A program made the position numbers and the translations under genes. Below the pieces are notes generated by a model, which was not told the DNA's origin, did not search any database, and worked only from the letters and a program-made list of their open reading frames with translations. Shown here piece after piece: positions 52,841-61,896 of a stretch of 64,000 nucleotides of DNA (within the stretch, counting starts at the first letter, position 1; each line of letters starts with the position of its first letter). The DNA is taken from NCBI GenBank assembly GCA_023426545.1, contig JAFAAN010000045.1:10703-74702 (forward strand), read 5' to 3'. This DNA is from Pseudomonadota bacterium. Lineage in GTDB: Bacteria > Myxococcota > Myxococcia > Myxococcales > Myxococcaceae.

Positions 52841-54591
52841 TGTCGCAGCTGCTGCCACGCATCGGCTCCCCCTCGGATGTCCGCGCGCTTCCGGAGGAGG
52901 ACCTGCCGCGCCTCTGCCAGGAGCTTCGCGAGGACATCATCTCCATCTGCGGCCGCGTGGGCGGCCACCTGGGGGCCTCCCTGGGAGCGGTGGAGCTCAT
53001 CGTCGCGTTGCACCGCGTGTTCCACTCACCGGGGGACGCGCTCCTCTTCGACGTGGGGCACCAGACGTACGCCCACAAGCTCCTCACCGGGCGGCGCGAG
53101 CGGATGCACACGCTGCGGCACGCGGGGGGCATCGCGCCCTTCCTGGACCCGAAGGAGAGCCCGCATGACGCGCTGCTCGCGGGGCACTCCTGCACGGCCG
53201 TGTCCGCCGCGCTGGGCGTCCTGGAGGGCCGGCGGATGCTGGGGCACCGGGGCCACGTGGTGGCGGTGCTGGGCGATGGCGGGCTCACCGGCGGCCTCAC
53301 CTTCGAGGGACTCAACAACGCGGGGGGGGGCGACCTCCCGCTGGTCGTCGTCCTCAACGACAACCAGATGTCCATCAGCGCCAACGTGGGCGCCATTCCC
53401 GCGCTGCTGCGCACCCGCGAGGCGCGGGGCTTCTTCGAGGGGCTGGGCTTCACGTACCTGGGGCCCGTGGATGGGCACGACCTGGGCGCGCTGATCCAGG
53501 CGCTGCGCGAAGCCCGGACGTCCTCGAGGCCGGTGGTGGTGCATGCGCTGACGCAGAAGGGGAAGGGCTTTCCTCCGGCGGAGGCCGACACGCAGACGCG
53601 TGGGCACGCCATGGGGCCGTACGAGTGGCGGGATGGGAAGCTGGTGCGCTCGCGTGGGGGCCAGCTGACCTTCAGCGAGGCCTTCGCCTCGGTGCTGGAG
53701 GAGGCCATGGCCCGCGATTCGCGCGTGGTGGCGGTGACGCCGGCGATGCTGGAGGGCTCGGCGCTCAACGCGCTCAAGGCGCGCTTCCCGGACCGGGTGC
53801 ACGACGTGGGCATCGCGGAGCAGCACGCCGTCACCTTCAGCGCGGGCCTGGCCGCCGCGGGTGCGCGGCCGGTGTGCTGCATCTACTCGACGTTCCTTCA
53901 GCGCGCCTACGACCAGATCATCCACGACGTCTGCCTGCCGGGGCTGCCCGTCGTCTTCGCCGTGGACCGGGCGGGCCTGGTGGGCGCGGATGGCGCGACG
54001 CACCAGGGCACCTACGACGTGTCGTCGCTGCGGGCGTTGCCAGACCTGCACCTGTGGTCGCCCATGGTGGGGGAGGACCTGGCCCCCATGCTGGACACGG
54101 CGCTGGCGGCGCCGCACCCGTCCGTCATCCGGTTCCCGCGGGGCACCTTGCCTCCGCTTCCGGAGGGCGCTGGGGTGGGGGAGGTGCCGCTGCAGGGCGC
54201 GCGCTGGCTGCTTCGGGCGGCGTCACCCCGGCTGACGCTGGTGACGCTGGGGCCCCTGGGGATCGCCGCGCTGGAGGCCGCGCGGGGTGAGCCGGGCTGG
54301 AGCGTGCTGGATGCGCGCCGGGCCTCGCCGCTGGACGAGGCCGCGCTGCTGGAGGCCGGGCGGGCTGGACCGGTGGTGGTGGCCGAGGAAGGCACGACAC
54401 GCGGCGGCCTGGGCAGCGCGGTGCTGGAGCTCTTCGCCGCCCATGGCGTCATGACGCGGGTCCGGCTGGTGGGCCTTCCGGACGCCTTCGTGCCCCATGG
54501 GGACGCGCGGGTGCAGCGCGCGGAGCTGGGGCTGGACGCGGCGGGCCTGCGCCGCGCGGGCCGCGCGTTGCTGGAGGGAGGCGCCCGGTGA
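52840..54591 (+). CDS. dxs: 1-deoxy-D-xylulose-5-phosphate synthase (compact form)
   Basis: A 583-residue thiamine diphosphate enzyme making DXP from pyruvate and glyceraldehyde 3-phosphate. GDGGLTGG (ThDP site, residues 145-152), LNDNQMSI, the catalytic GIAEQHAVTF (Glu), DRAGLVGADGATHQG and YSTFLQRAYDQ are intact. Between VGAI (183) and EGLGF there are about 22 residues, where E. coli Dxs has about 60 from memory, so the flexible lid-like segment is missing. It is coupled to ispA (TGATG) and tlyA (GTGA). Confidence 0.92.
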   Translation: MSQLLPRIGSPSDVRALPEEDLPRLCQELREDIISICGRVGGHLGASLGAVELIVALHRVFHSPGDALLFDVGHQTYAHKLLTGRRERMHTLRHAGGIAPFLDPKESPHDALLAGHSCTAVSAALGVLEGRRMLGHRGHVVAVLGDGGLTGGLTFEGLNNAGGGDLPLVVVLNDNQMSISANVGAIPALLRTREARGFFEGLGFTYLGPVDGHDLGALIQALREARTSSRPVVVHALTQKGKGFPPAEADTQTRGHAMGPYEWRDGKLVRSRGGQLTFSEAFASVLEEAMARDSRVVAVTPAMLEGSALNALKARFPDRVHDVGIAEQHAVTFSAGLAAAGARPVCCIYSTFLQRAYDQIIHDVCLPGLPVVFAVDRAGLVGADGATHQGTYDVSSLRALPDLHLWSPMVGEDLAPMLDTALAAPHPSVIRFPRGTLPPLPEGAGVGEVPLQGARWLLRAASPRLTLVTLGPLGIAALEAARGEPGWSVLDARRASPLDEAALLEAGRAGPVVVAEEGTTRGGLGSAVLELFAAHGVMTRVRLVGLPDAFVPHGDARVQRAELGLDAAGLRRAGRALLEGGAR

Positions 54592-55328
54592 AGCCTCGGA
54601 AGGAGCGGCTGGACGTGCTGGTGGTGGAGCGCGGGCTGGCGGAGTCGCGCGCCAAGGCCCAGGCGCTCATCCTGGCCGGTCAGGTGGTGGTGGACGACCA
54701 GCGGGTGGACAAACCGGGGACGCTGGTTCCGCAGGTGGCGGAGCTGCGCCTCAAGGGCGAGGTGCTGCCGTATGTGTCGCGCGGGGGCCTCAAGCTGAAG
54801 GGCGCCATCGACCGGTTCGGGCTCGACGTCCGGGGCAAGGTGGCCGCGGACATCGGCGCCAGCACCGGGGGCTTCACGGACTGCCTGCTCCAGCACGGCG
54901 CCATCCGCGTTCACGCGATTGACGTGGGCTACGGGCAGCTCCACGAGAAGCTGCGCACGGACCCGCGGGTGCGCTCGCGGGAGCGCGTCAACGCGCGCTA
55001 CCTCACGGACGAGGACCTGCCGGAGAAGGTCGGCGTCGTCGTCATCGACGTGAGCTTCATCTCGCTCACGCAGGTGCTGCCCTCGGTGCTGACGTACCTG
55101 GAGCCGGGAGGCCTGCTGGTGGCGCTGGTGAAGCCCCAGTTCGAGGTGGGGCCTGACCGGGTGGGCAAGGGCGGCGTGGTGCGGGACGCCGCCGCCCGGC
55201 AGGACGCCATCGACTCGGTGACGGCGTTCGTGCGGGAGCAGGGGCTGGAGGTGCTCGGGCTGATGGACTCGACGGTGCCTGGGCCCGCTGGAAACGTGGA
55301 GGCGCTCCTCGTCGCAAGCAGGCCCTGA
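54588..55328 (+). CDS. tlyA: TlyA-family rRNA methyltransferase
   Basis: A 246-residue protein with an N-terminal S4 RNA-binding domain (RLDVLVVERGLAESRAKAQ, cut to LDVLVVERGLAESRA) and an FtsJ-like methyltransferase domain with ADIGASTGGFTDCLLQHGA, cut to ADIGASTGGFTDC, VIDVSFISL and VKPQFEVG. TlyA enzymes 2'-O-methylate 16S and/or 23S rRNA, which sets capreomycin sensitivity in some species. The GTG overlaps the dxs stop (GTGA). End of the xseA-to-tlyA run; the next gene is convergent. Confidence 0.92.
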   Translation: MKPRKERLDVLVVERGLAESRAKAQALILAGQVVVDDQRVDKPGTLVPQVAELRLKGEVLPYVSRGGLKLKGAIDRFGLDVRGKVAADIGASTGGFTDCLLQHGAIRVHAIDVGYGQLHEKLRTDPRVRSRERVNARYLTDEDLPEKVGVVVIDVSFISLTQVLPSVLTYLEPGGLLVALVKPQFEVGPDRVGKGGVVRDAAARQDAIDSVTAFVREQGLEVLGLMDSTVPGPAGNVEALLVASRP

Positions 55329-55347
55329 GCGGGCCGGCGCCCGGGCG

Positions 55348-56964
55348 TTACGGCCGGTAGCGGCGGTAATCGGTCAGCGGCAGCGTCTGCACCAGGTCGA
55401 AGCCGGTGCGAATCCACAGGCGCCCATCCGCGTCCAGGGCGCCGCCCAGGCTGCCGATCACCTGATGGCGGAACAGCTCGCGCGCCTCACCGCCGGCCGT
55501 CTGGTCCACCGCGACGATTTCATTGGGCAGCGTGGGGTAGCCGTCCAGGCCGCGCGCTGGGGCGTTGAGCAGGTAGAGCTCCGGCGAGTTCGGCCGGCGC
55601 AACACCTGGAGCACGTTCAGCGCGCCATTCGCGTCGATGGAGCGCTTGTCCCGGTTGCGAATCTGGCCGGACGCATCGAGGAACCAGACGCGCTGCTGGC
55701 CCACGGCCACCACGCGAGATGCGGCCGGGTGGTACAGGACGTGAACGAGCGGCACCGGCAGCGCGTCGCTGGTCCACTGGAGCCGCGAGCCCTCGCACTC
55801 GTCCTGGTCGGCGGCGCACGCGATGACCTGCGACTGCTCGGAGCCGAGCTGGAGGCCGAGGTAGAGCGTGCTGCCGGTGTCGTTGAAGGCCCCCAGCGGC
55901 AGGCGCTCGTTGCGGGCGAAGGTGCGCAGCTTGTAGGCGTTCCGTGGCGTGCCCGGCGCGCCCTGCTCACCGTTCTCTCCCGCGTAGAGCTCGGTGACGG
56001 TGACGTCCGTGCGGAAGGAGTCAGGGCCCGGGCCGAGCGACGCGATGACGATCATCCCATCCTCGCGGATCAGCGGTGGCGCGATGACGCTCTCCAGCGT
56101 CGGGGGCGCGTAGAGCCACTTGACCTCGGCGATGCTCTCCGAAGTGCCGTTGGGGTTGTGCGACAGCCGGCGCACCTCGTCGATGCGGTTGACGATGATG
56201 GCATCGCCCCCAGCGAGCACCGTGAGGTGGGTAGGGCCGATGTCCGTCGTGGTCCGCGCGGTGATGCGCAGCTCCTCGTCAATGGCGAAGGCGCCCACGT
56301 TCGGGGTCCACACCCAGCGCTTGCCGCTGACGGGGTTGCGCTCGGTGATGACCGTCTCGGGGGTGCAGATAATTGGCATCCCGACGGTGCCCGTCACGTT
56401 GCCGCTGACGTCCACGCGGTACATCGTGGAGATCTCCGTCGGCGGGACGCCGCAGCCGAGGAAGGTGGTGCCTCGCGACGGGTTGCTCGCTGGGGGCGGA
56501 TCGATGACGAAGTGGTCGGTGACGACCTGCCCGGCGTTCTGCGGATCCACGATGAGCCGCTGCACGGGGAAGTACGTGACGGGCGCGGGCTGGGAGCGGT
56601 TGGTGCGTCCGTCCGAGCACGTGGCCACCGCGTTCAGCGACAGGTTCGCGGCCAGGCCCACCGTGGCGTAGGGGATGTCGTTGCGCTCCAGCGTCAGCGT
56701 CATTGTCCCGCCGCCGTGCGGGAACGTGCGGAGCAGGGTCTCCCGGTCGTTGACGTTGAGGGTGGAGCCTCCCTCGCAGCCGGACACGGTGACGATGACC
56801 TGGAGCTTGACGTCCGCGATGATGCCCGCGGGCACCGTCAGGGCGACCTGGGGGGGATCCGGCGTGGGAGGGGGCGGTTCTTTGCCGCCACAGGCTGCGG
56901 CCACGCTGCTGGCAACGAGGAGTGCGGGACGCCAAGCGCGCCGCGTCAGGGATGGGAGGGCCAT
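55348..56964 (-). CDS. lipoprotein, probable beta-propeller, unknown function
   Basis: A 538-residue protein with signal peptide and lipobox VAAAC (Cys25) followed by a Pro-rich stretch. The mature region has repeated strands with Gly/Asp turns such as GKRWVWTPNVGAFAIDEELR, cut to WVWTPNVGAFA, and YLLNAPARGLDGYPTLPN, cut to LNAPARGLDG, giving a propeller-like pattern. No catalytic motif. The frame is open to 57315, but the ATG at 56964 starts the signal peptide. Convergent with tlyA (19 bases apart). Its own promoter must lie in the 478-base gap upstream. Confidence 0.72.
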   Translation of the reverse strand: MALPSLTRRAWRPALLVASSVAAACGGKEPPPPTPDPPQVALTVPAGIIADVKLQVIVTVSGCEGGSTLNVNDRETLLRTFPHGGGTMTLTLERNDIPYATVGLAANLSLNAVATCSDGRTNRSQPAPVTYFPVQRLIVDPQNAGQVVTDHFVIDPPPASNPSRGTTFLGCGVPPTEISTMYRVDVSGNVTGTVGMPIICTPETVITERNPVSGKRWVWTPNVGAFAIDEELRITARTTTDIGPTHLTVLAGGDAIIVNRIDEVRRLSHNPNGTSESIAEVKWLYAPPTLESVIAPPLIREDGMIVIASLGPGPDSFRTDVTVTELYAGENGEQGAPGTPRNAYKLRTFARNERLPLGAFNDTGSTLYLGLQLGSEQSQVIACAADQDECEGSRLQWTSDALPVPLVHVLYHPAASRVVAVGQQRVWFLDASGQIRNRDKRSIDANGALNVLQVLRRPNSPELYLLNAPARGLDGYPTLPNEIVAVDQTAGGEARELFRHQVIGSLGGALDADGRLWIRTGFDLVQTLPLTDYRRYRP

Positions 56965-57442
56965 GGCGCTTGACTCTATCCCGTACGTGGCGTCCCAGGC
57001 ATCCACGCACGCCGCGACGGGCGCACGTGAAGTGCAGGCACACGCAGCGATGCCGGTGCGGAACGTCCTCCCAAGGCCCGTTGGCTGTGGTAGTTCCCGC
57101 CCCGCCGTCGGGACCTCCATTCGGTGGGCGGCGTCACACACGAGGGGTGCGCCAGGGCGCTGCCGTCGCGGCCCTGCTCTGGCGCCTGATTGGCGGTGGG
57201 GCGGGCAGCCGTGCGCGGCTCGCGGGCGGTAGGGAAGTGACGTCCATCGTGTACGCTCGGCGCCGGGCCGGGTTCGGGGCGATGAGAACCGCGATGGCCA
57301 CATCCTCCCACCCATACCCGCTGTTCTGGCTCCAGGGCGTGTTCAGCGGCATGATCGGGATCCGAACCATGAACTCTTTCGCACGCAGCGGTTATTTGCA
57401 GCCTCTCTCCCCGGGGCCCTGTCACCGGGGCTGGGGTTCACC
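56965..57442. other. 478-base divergent intergenic region
   Basis: It separates the minus-strand lipoprotein gene from the plus-strand hybrid kinase gene, so it must contain both promoters. Open frames here have no signal peptide, no domain and no ribosome binding site. A short stem CCCCGG...CCGGGG lies at about 57407-57428, just before the kinase GTG. No repeats or recognisable promoter consensus were found. Confidence 0.6.
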
Positions 57443-59965
57443 GTGAGAGTCGAGATGCAGGCTGATCAGCGGGGACGCGTGCTGGTGGTGGCCGCCAAGG
57501 AGGCGGGCGATGCGCTCATGGAGCGGCTCACGTCGAGCGGCTACCAGTGCGCCTCGACGGAGAAGGAGAGCGGGCTGGCGCAGGTCGCCGACACCTTGCA
57601 GCCGGAGGTCGTCCTCCTGGCGGTGACGGCGAAGCGGGCCGCGGAGATGCTGGAGTCGTTGCGCAAGGTGGACCGCCTGCAGCGCCTGCCGGTGCTGGTG
57701 GACCTGGGCCGCACGCGCTCGGCCGAGGCCTTCAAGCGCCTGGCGGTGGACGACTGGATTCGCAGCGCGGACGAGGTGGTGCCCCGGCTGGAGGCTGCGC
57801 TGCGCGTGGGCCGGCTGCGGGACCGCGAGGAGCGGATCCGCCTGCGCATGGGGATGCTGCTGGAGATCACCCAGGCGGCCACCAGCTCGCTGGAGCTGGA
57901 GGAGATCCTCCGCATCGCCGTGGACAAGGTGGGCCGCGTCACGGGGACGGACCGCTGCTCCGTGGTGCTGGTGGAGGGCAGCCACGCGCGCACGGCCAAG
58001 GTGGTGGCCACGCAGGAGGACCCGAGCCTCGTCCAGTTGGACATCGAGGTGATGCGCTACCCGGAGCTGCGCCGCGCGCTGGAGACCCGGGAGGCGGTGG
58101 TCATCGACGAGGCGCAGCGGGACCCGCTGATGGCGGAGGTCCGCACCAGCATCCTGCCGCTTGGCGTCAAGTCCATCCTGGTGCAGCCGCTCATCTGCCA
58201 GGGGGACCTGCTGGGCGCGCTGTTCCTGCGCATGTCGCGCGCGGACGCGTCGTTCGGCCGGGACGAGCAGGAGTTCGCGCAGGCCGTGGCCGGCGTGCTG
58301 GCCAACTCCATCCGCAACGCGCGCCTGCACACGGCGGTGAAGAAGAAGCGCGAGGACCTGGAGGAGGCCTATGTCCAGCGCTACCAGGAGCTGAACGAGG
58401 CCAACCGCCGCCTGAAGGAACTCAACCGGCTGAAGGATGAGATCATCGCGGTGTGCAGCCACGACCTGCGGGCGCCGCTCCAGGTGCTCCTGGGCCACGG
58501 CCGGCTGCTCCAGGAAGGTCCGCTGGAGCCGCAGCAGCGCCAGTCCGCCGAGGCGATGATTCGCCAGGGCAAGAAGATTCTCGGTCTGGTGGAGTCGCTC
58601 CTAGAGAAGGGCAAGGGTGAGGCGGCGCGGCTGTCCATCGAGCCGCGCGTGCTCGACGTGGCGCAGCTGTGCCGCGACGCCGTCAGCGAGCTGGAGATTC
58701 TGGCCGCGGACCGGGGCGTGTCCCTGCGCGCCGACTGCCCGGACAGCCTGATGCTCATCGGTGACGAGGTGAAGCTGCACGAGGTGCTGCAGAACCTCAT
58801 CACCAACGCCATCCACCATGCGCGCCAGGACGGCGAGGTGGTGGTGAGCACCCAGCGGCTGGGGCGCCCCGATGGGGACGCGGCCAAGGTGTGCGTGCAG
58901 GACGATGGCGTGGGCATTCCGCCGGACGAGCTGCACCTCGTCTTCGACCGCTACCGCCACGGCGGCAAGGGCGGCACCGGGCTCGGGCTGGCCATCTGCA
59001 AGGAGTTCGTGGAGCTGCACGGCGGTGAAATCTGGGCGGAGAGCCCGCCGGACACCGGCTGCATCTTCGTCTTCACGCTGCCGCTGGCCCAGGAGGCGCC
59101 TCGCAATCCGCGTCCGCCCCCCGCCGCCGCGCCTACGTCGCAGGAGCAGCCGCGCGTGCTGGTCGTGGAGGATGAGCCCGAGATCGCCGCCGTGCTGTCG
59201 GAGGTGCTGCGCTCCAAGTACCGCGTCGAGGTCGCGCGCGACGGCGCGGAGGGCCTGGCCCGCGCCAAGGCCCAGCGGCCGGACCTGGTGGTCATGGACG
59301 TGTTCCTGCCCAAGCTGGACGGCCTGGACGCGGCCATGGCGCTCAAGTCCTCGACGGACACGGCGCGCATCCCCGTCATCCTGCTGTCCGCCCACCAGGG
59401 CGTGGCGGAGAAGGTCCGCTCGCTGAACCTGGGCGCGGTGGACTACATGAGCAAGCCGTTCAACGCGGTGGAGCTCCTCAGCCGCACCGAGCGCGCCCTC
59501 AAGTTGCGCCAGGGTGAGCGCGAGCAGCAGGAGAAGGAGAAGTCCAGCGCCCTCCAGCGGCGCACGGGGAGCGACCCCGCCACCGGCCTGCACGACCGGC
59601 GCGGGCTGCTGCTGCGGCTGGAGCAGGAAGTGGCGCGCAGCCGGCGCTACCATCGGGCGCTCAGCCTCGCGGTGCTGCGGCCCGACCGGCCGGTGGACCC
59701 GGTGCCGTCCAACATCGCCGACGTCATGCGCAAGCGGGTGCGCCACCCGGATGCCATCTCCCACCTGGGCGCCGGTGTGTTCGCCGTGGTCCTCCCGGAG
59801 TGCACGGCGGAGGCGGCGCGCGCCGTCATCAACCGCATGCTGCCGGACGTGGAGAAGGTGACGGACACGGAGTACCGGTCGGCGGTGGCGGACGTGAGCC
59901 AGGACAGCGACTCGGTGGAGAAGCTGCTGGAGAAGCTGGGCGCGCCCGGGCCCGAGGAGACCTGA
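57443..59965 (+). CDS. hybrid sensor histidine kinase (pseudo-receiver, GAF, HisKA, HATPase, receiver, degenerate GGDEF)
   Basis: An 840-residue soluble protein. Residues 10-125 resemble a receiver, but Ala60 stands where the phospho-Asp should be. A GAF domain follows (about 145-300), then a coiled coil and HisKA with CSHDLRAPLQ (His340), HATPase with NLITNAIHHA, DDGVGIPPDE and GGTGLGLAICK, a receiver with VVEDEPE (575-580), Asp619 and Lys671, and a C-terminal GGDEF-like domain whose signature is GAGVF (776-780), so cyclase activity is unlikely. GTG 57443 or ATG 57455 could be the start. Confidence 0.92.
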   Translation: MRVEMQADQRGRVLVVAAKEAGDALMERLTSSGYQCASTEKESGLAQVADTLQPEVVLLAVTAKRAAEMLESLRKVDRLQRLPVLVDLGRTRSAEAFKRLAVDDWIRSADEVVPRLEAALRVGRLRDREERIRLRMGMLLEITQAATSSLELEEILRIAVDKVGRVTGTDRCSVVLVEGSHARTAKVVATQEDPSLVQLDIEVMRYPELRRALETREAVVIDEAQRDPLMAEVRTSILPLGVKSILVQPLICQGDLLGALFLRMSRADASFGRDEQEFAQAVAGVLANSIRNARLHTAVKKKREDLEEAYVQRYQELNEANRRLKELNRLKDEIIAVCSHDLRAPLQVLLGHGRLLQEGPLEPQQRQSAEAMIRQGKKILGLVESLLEKGKGEAARLSIEPRVLDVAQLCRDAVSELEILAADRGVSLRADCPDSLMLIGDEVKLHEVLQNLITNAIHHARQDGEVVVSTQRLGRPDGDAAKVCVQDDGVGIPPDELHLVFDRYRHGGKGGTGLGLAICKEFVELHGGEIWAESPPDTGCIFVFTLPLAQEAPRNPRPPPAAAPTSQEQPRVLVVEDEPEIAAVLSEVLRSKYRVEVARDGAEGLARAKAQRPDLVVMDVFLPKLDGLDAAMALKSSTDTARIPVILLSAHQGVAEKVRSLNLGAVDYMSKPFNAVELLSRTERALKLRQGEREQQEKEKSSALQRRTGSDPATGLHDRRGLLLRLEQEVARSRRYHRALSLAVLRPDRPVDPVPSNIADVMRKRVRHPDAISHLGAGVFAVVLPECTAEAARAVINRMLPDVEKVTDTEYRSAVADVSQDSDSVEKLLEKLGAPGPEET

Positions 59966-60000
59966 GGCGCCTGCAGCCTGGACGGGCTCACGCTAGACTC

Positions 60001-61884
60001 GTGCCTTGCGTGAGCCCGTTCCGTCTCCTCGTGACCGCCTTGCTGGCCGCCCTCGTGGCGCCGGGCGCCCTCGCGGCCGCCCCGCCGCGGAGGCCGCGCG
60101 TGGACCAGGAGGCCATGCGGGAGGCCATCGACGCGGCCGCCACGGATGAGGGCCACTACGCCTCCTCCGCCAGCTACACGAACTTCCTCCAGTCCCGCCT
60201 GCGGCACAATGTGGGGGACCATCGGGGCTCGGCGGACGCGCTCCGGCTGGCCCTGGCCACGGATGACGGCAACCCCCTGCTGCTCACCCGGCTGGGCGAG
60301 GAGTACGCCCGCATGGGCGACCTGACCCGCGCCGAGCGCGAGCTGCGCCGGGCGGTGCTGCGCTCCCCCGCGTACTACCCGGCGCACGTCCTGCTGGGGC
60401 GCGTGCTGCTGGAGTCGAAGCGCTTCGCCCGGGCCCGCCTGCACCTGCGGCGCGCGATGACGCTGAAGCCGCGCGAGCCGGAGGCCTACCTGGTGCTGGC
60501 CCAGCTCCACATGGAGACGGGGGCGCCGGACGAGGCGGTGAAGGCCGTGGATGCGCTGGCCCAGGCGCTGCCGGGGGAGGCCTCGGGCTACCAGCGCCTG
60601 GGGCTGGCCCTGGCGGAGCGGGGCGACGCGGCGCGCGCGGAGCGGCTGTTGGTGGAGGCCGCGGCGAGGGCTCCGGGGGACGTGGAGGTGCTGACGGCGC
60701 TGGCGCGGCTCTACGAGGACAGCGGGCGGCCCGCCCAGGCGGAGGCAGCCCTGGCGCGCGCGCTGGAGCGGGACCCGGACAGCCGGGAGGTGCTGCTGGC
60801 GGCGGGGCGCGTGGCGCTGAAGGCCGGCTCCGTGGTCCGGGCGCGGGCGTATTTCGACCGGCTCCTGTCCCTCTCCTCCGAGCCGGAGACGCCGGTGCGC
60901 GTGGCGTTCAGCTACCTCGCGGCGCGAGAGCCCTCGGCGGCGGCGGAGGTGCTGGAGGCCGCCCGGCGGGGCGCCCCGGGCGAGCCCCGGCTGGCGTACT
61001 ACGCAGGGCTCGTCCATGAGCGGATGCGCCGCTTCGCGGATGCGGCGGCGGCCTTCGCGGGCGTGCCCCCGGAGTCGGACGTCCACGGCGACGCGCGCCT
61101 GCGCCGGGCGCGCAGCCTGTCCCTGCTGGGCGAGCACACCCACGCCCTCAGGTTGTACCGGGCCGCCATGCAGGACGCGCCCGACGACCTCGACGTGCGC
61201 ATCCAGTTCGCCCGCGCGTTGGAGCGCGGTGGCTCGCCGGGCCGGGCGGAGGCGGTGCTGCGCGAGGGCCTGGAGGCCGGACCCTCCGCGGCGCTCTATG
61301 ACGCCCTGGCCGCCACGCTGCACCGGCAGGAGCGGGGACGCGAGGCCCTGCGCCTGCTGCGCGAGGCGGTAGCGCGCTTTCCCCGCGATGTGGAGCTGCT
61401 CTACGTATTGGGCGCGGCCCATGAGCGGCAGGGGGACGTCAACGGCGCGCTGGCCCGCATGCGGGCGGTGCTGGCCGTGTCACCGGACCACGCGGCGGCG
61501 CTGAACTTCCTCGGCTACCTGCTGGCCCAGACGGGGCAGCACCTGGACGAGGCCGAGCGGCGCGTGCGGCGCGCACTGGAGCTGCGGCCGGAGACGGGGG
61601 CCTACCTGGATTCACTGGGCTGGGTGTACTTCCGGCGCGGCGACTACGCGCGGGCCGTGGAGTCCCTGGAGCGGGCCTCGATGCTCGCGCCGGATGAGCC
61701 CGTCATCCTCGAACACCTGGGAGACGCGTACCAACGGGCCTCCCGGGTGGACGACGCCGAGGCGGTGTGGCGCCGCGCGCTGGAGGTGCTGGCGCTGGAC
61801 CCCGAGTCCGCCGAGCCCCCAGGGCAGCGCGCCGCGTTGGAGCGCAAGCTCAAGGCGCTACCCACGCGTGCGCCAGACCGGTAA
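60001..61884 (+). CDS. secreted TPR-repeat protein
   Basis: A protein of about 627 residues with signal peptide (LLVTALLAALVAPGALAAAP) and many tetratricopeptide repeats from about residue 60 to 600, e.g. LLTRLGEEYARMGDLTRAER and GDVEVLTALARLYEDSGRPA. The signal peptide and absence of a lipobox suggest a periplasmic scaffold. GTG codons at 60001 and 60010 are both possible, and neither has a ribosome binding site. CTAGACT just upstream resembles a -10 hexamer, so short-leader or leaderless translation is possible. An open frame to 59800 overlapping the kinase gene was rejected. Confidence 0.8.
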   Translation: MPCVSPFRLLVTALLAALVAPGALAAAPPRRPRVDQEAMREAIDAAATDEGHYASSASYTNFLQSRLRHNVGDHRGSADALRLALATDDGNPLLLTRLGEEYARMGDLTRAERELRRAVLRSPAYYPAHVLLGRVLLESKRFARARLHLRRAMTLKPREPEAYLVLAQLHMETGAPDEAVKAVDALAQALPGEASGYQRLGLALAERGDAARAERLLVEAAARAPGDVEVLTALARLYEDSGRPAQAEAALARALERDPDSREVLLAAGRVALKAGSVVRARAYFDRLLSLSSEPETPVRVAFSYLAAREPSAAAEVLEAARRGAPGEPRLAYYAGLVHERMRRFADAAAAFAGVPPESDVHGDARLRRARSLSLLGEHTHALRLYRAAMQDAPDDLDVRIQFARALERGGSPGRAEAVLREGLEAGPSAALYDALAATLHRQERGREALRLLREAVARFPRDVELLYVLGAAHERQGDVNGALARMRAVLAVSPDHAAALNFLGYLLAQTGQHLDEAERRVRRALELRPETGAYLDSLGWVYFRRGDYARAVESLERASMLAPDEPVILEHLGDAYQRASRVDDAEAVWRRALEVLALDPESAEPPGQRAALERKLKALPTRAPDR

Positions 61885-61896
61885 GTTGGTGCGCCT

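Noticed and set aside
56976..57425. Minus-strand ORF in the 478-base gap
   Set aside because: No ribosome binding site, no signal peptide, composition typical of non-coding GC-rich DNA.
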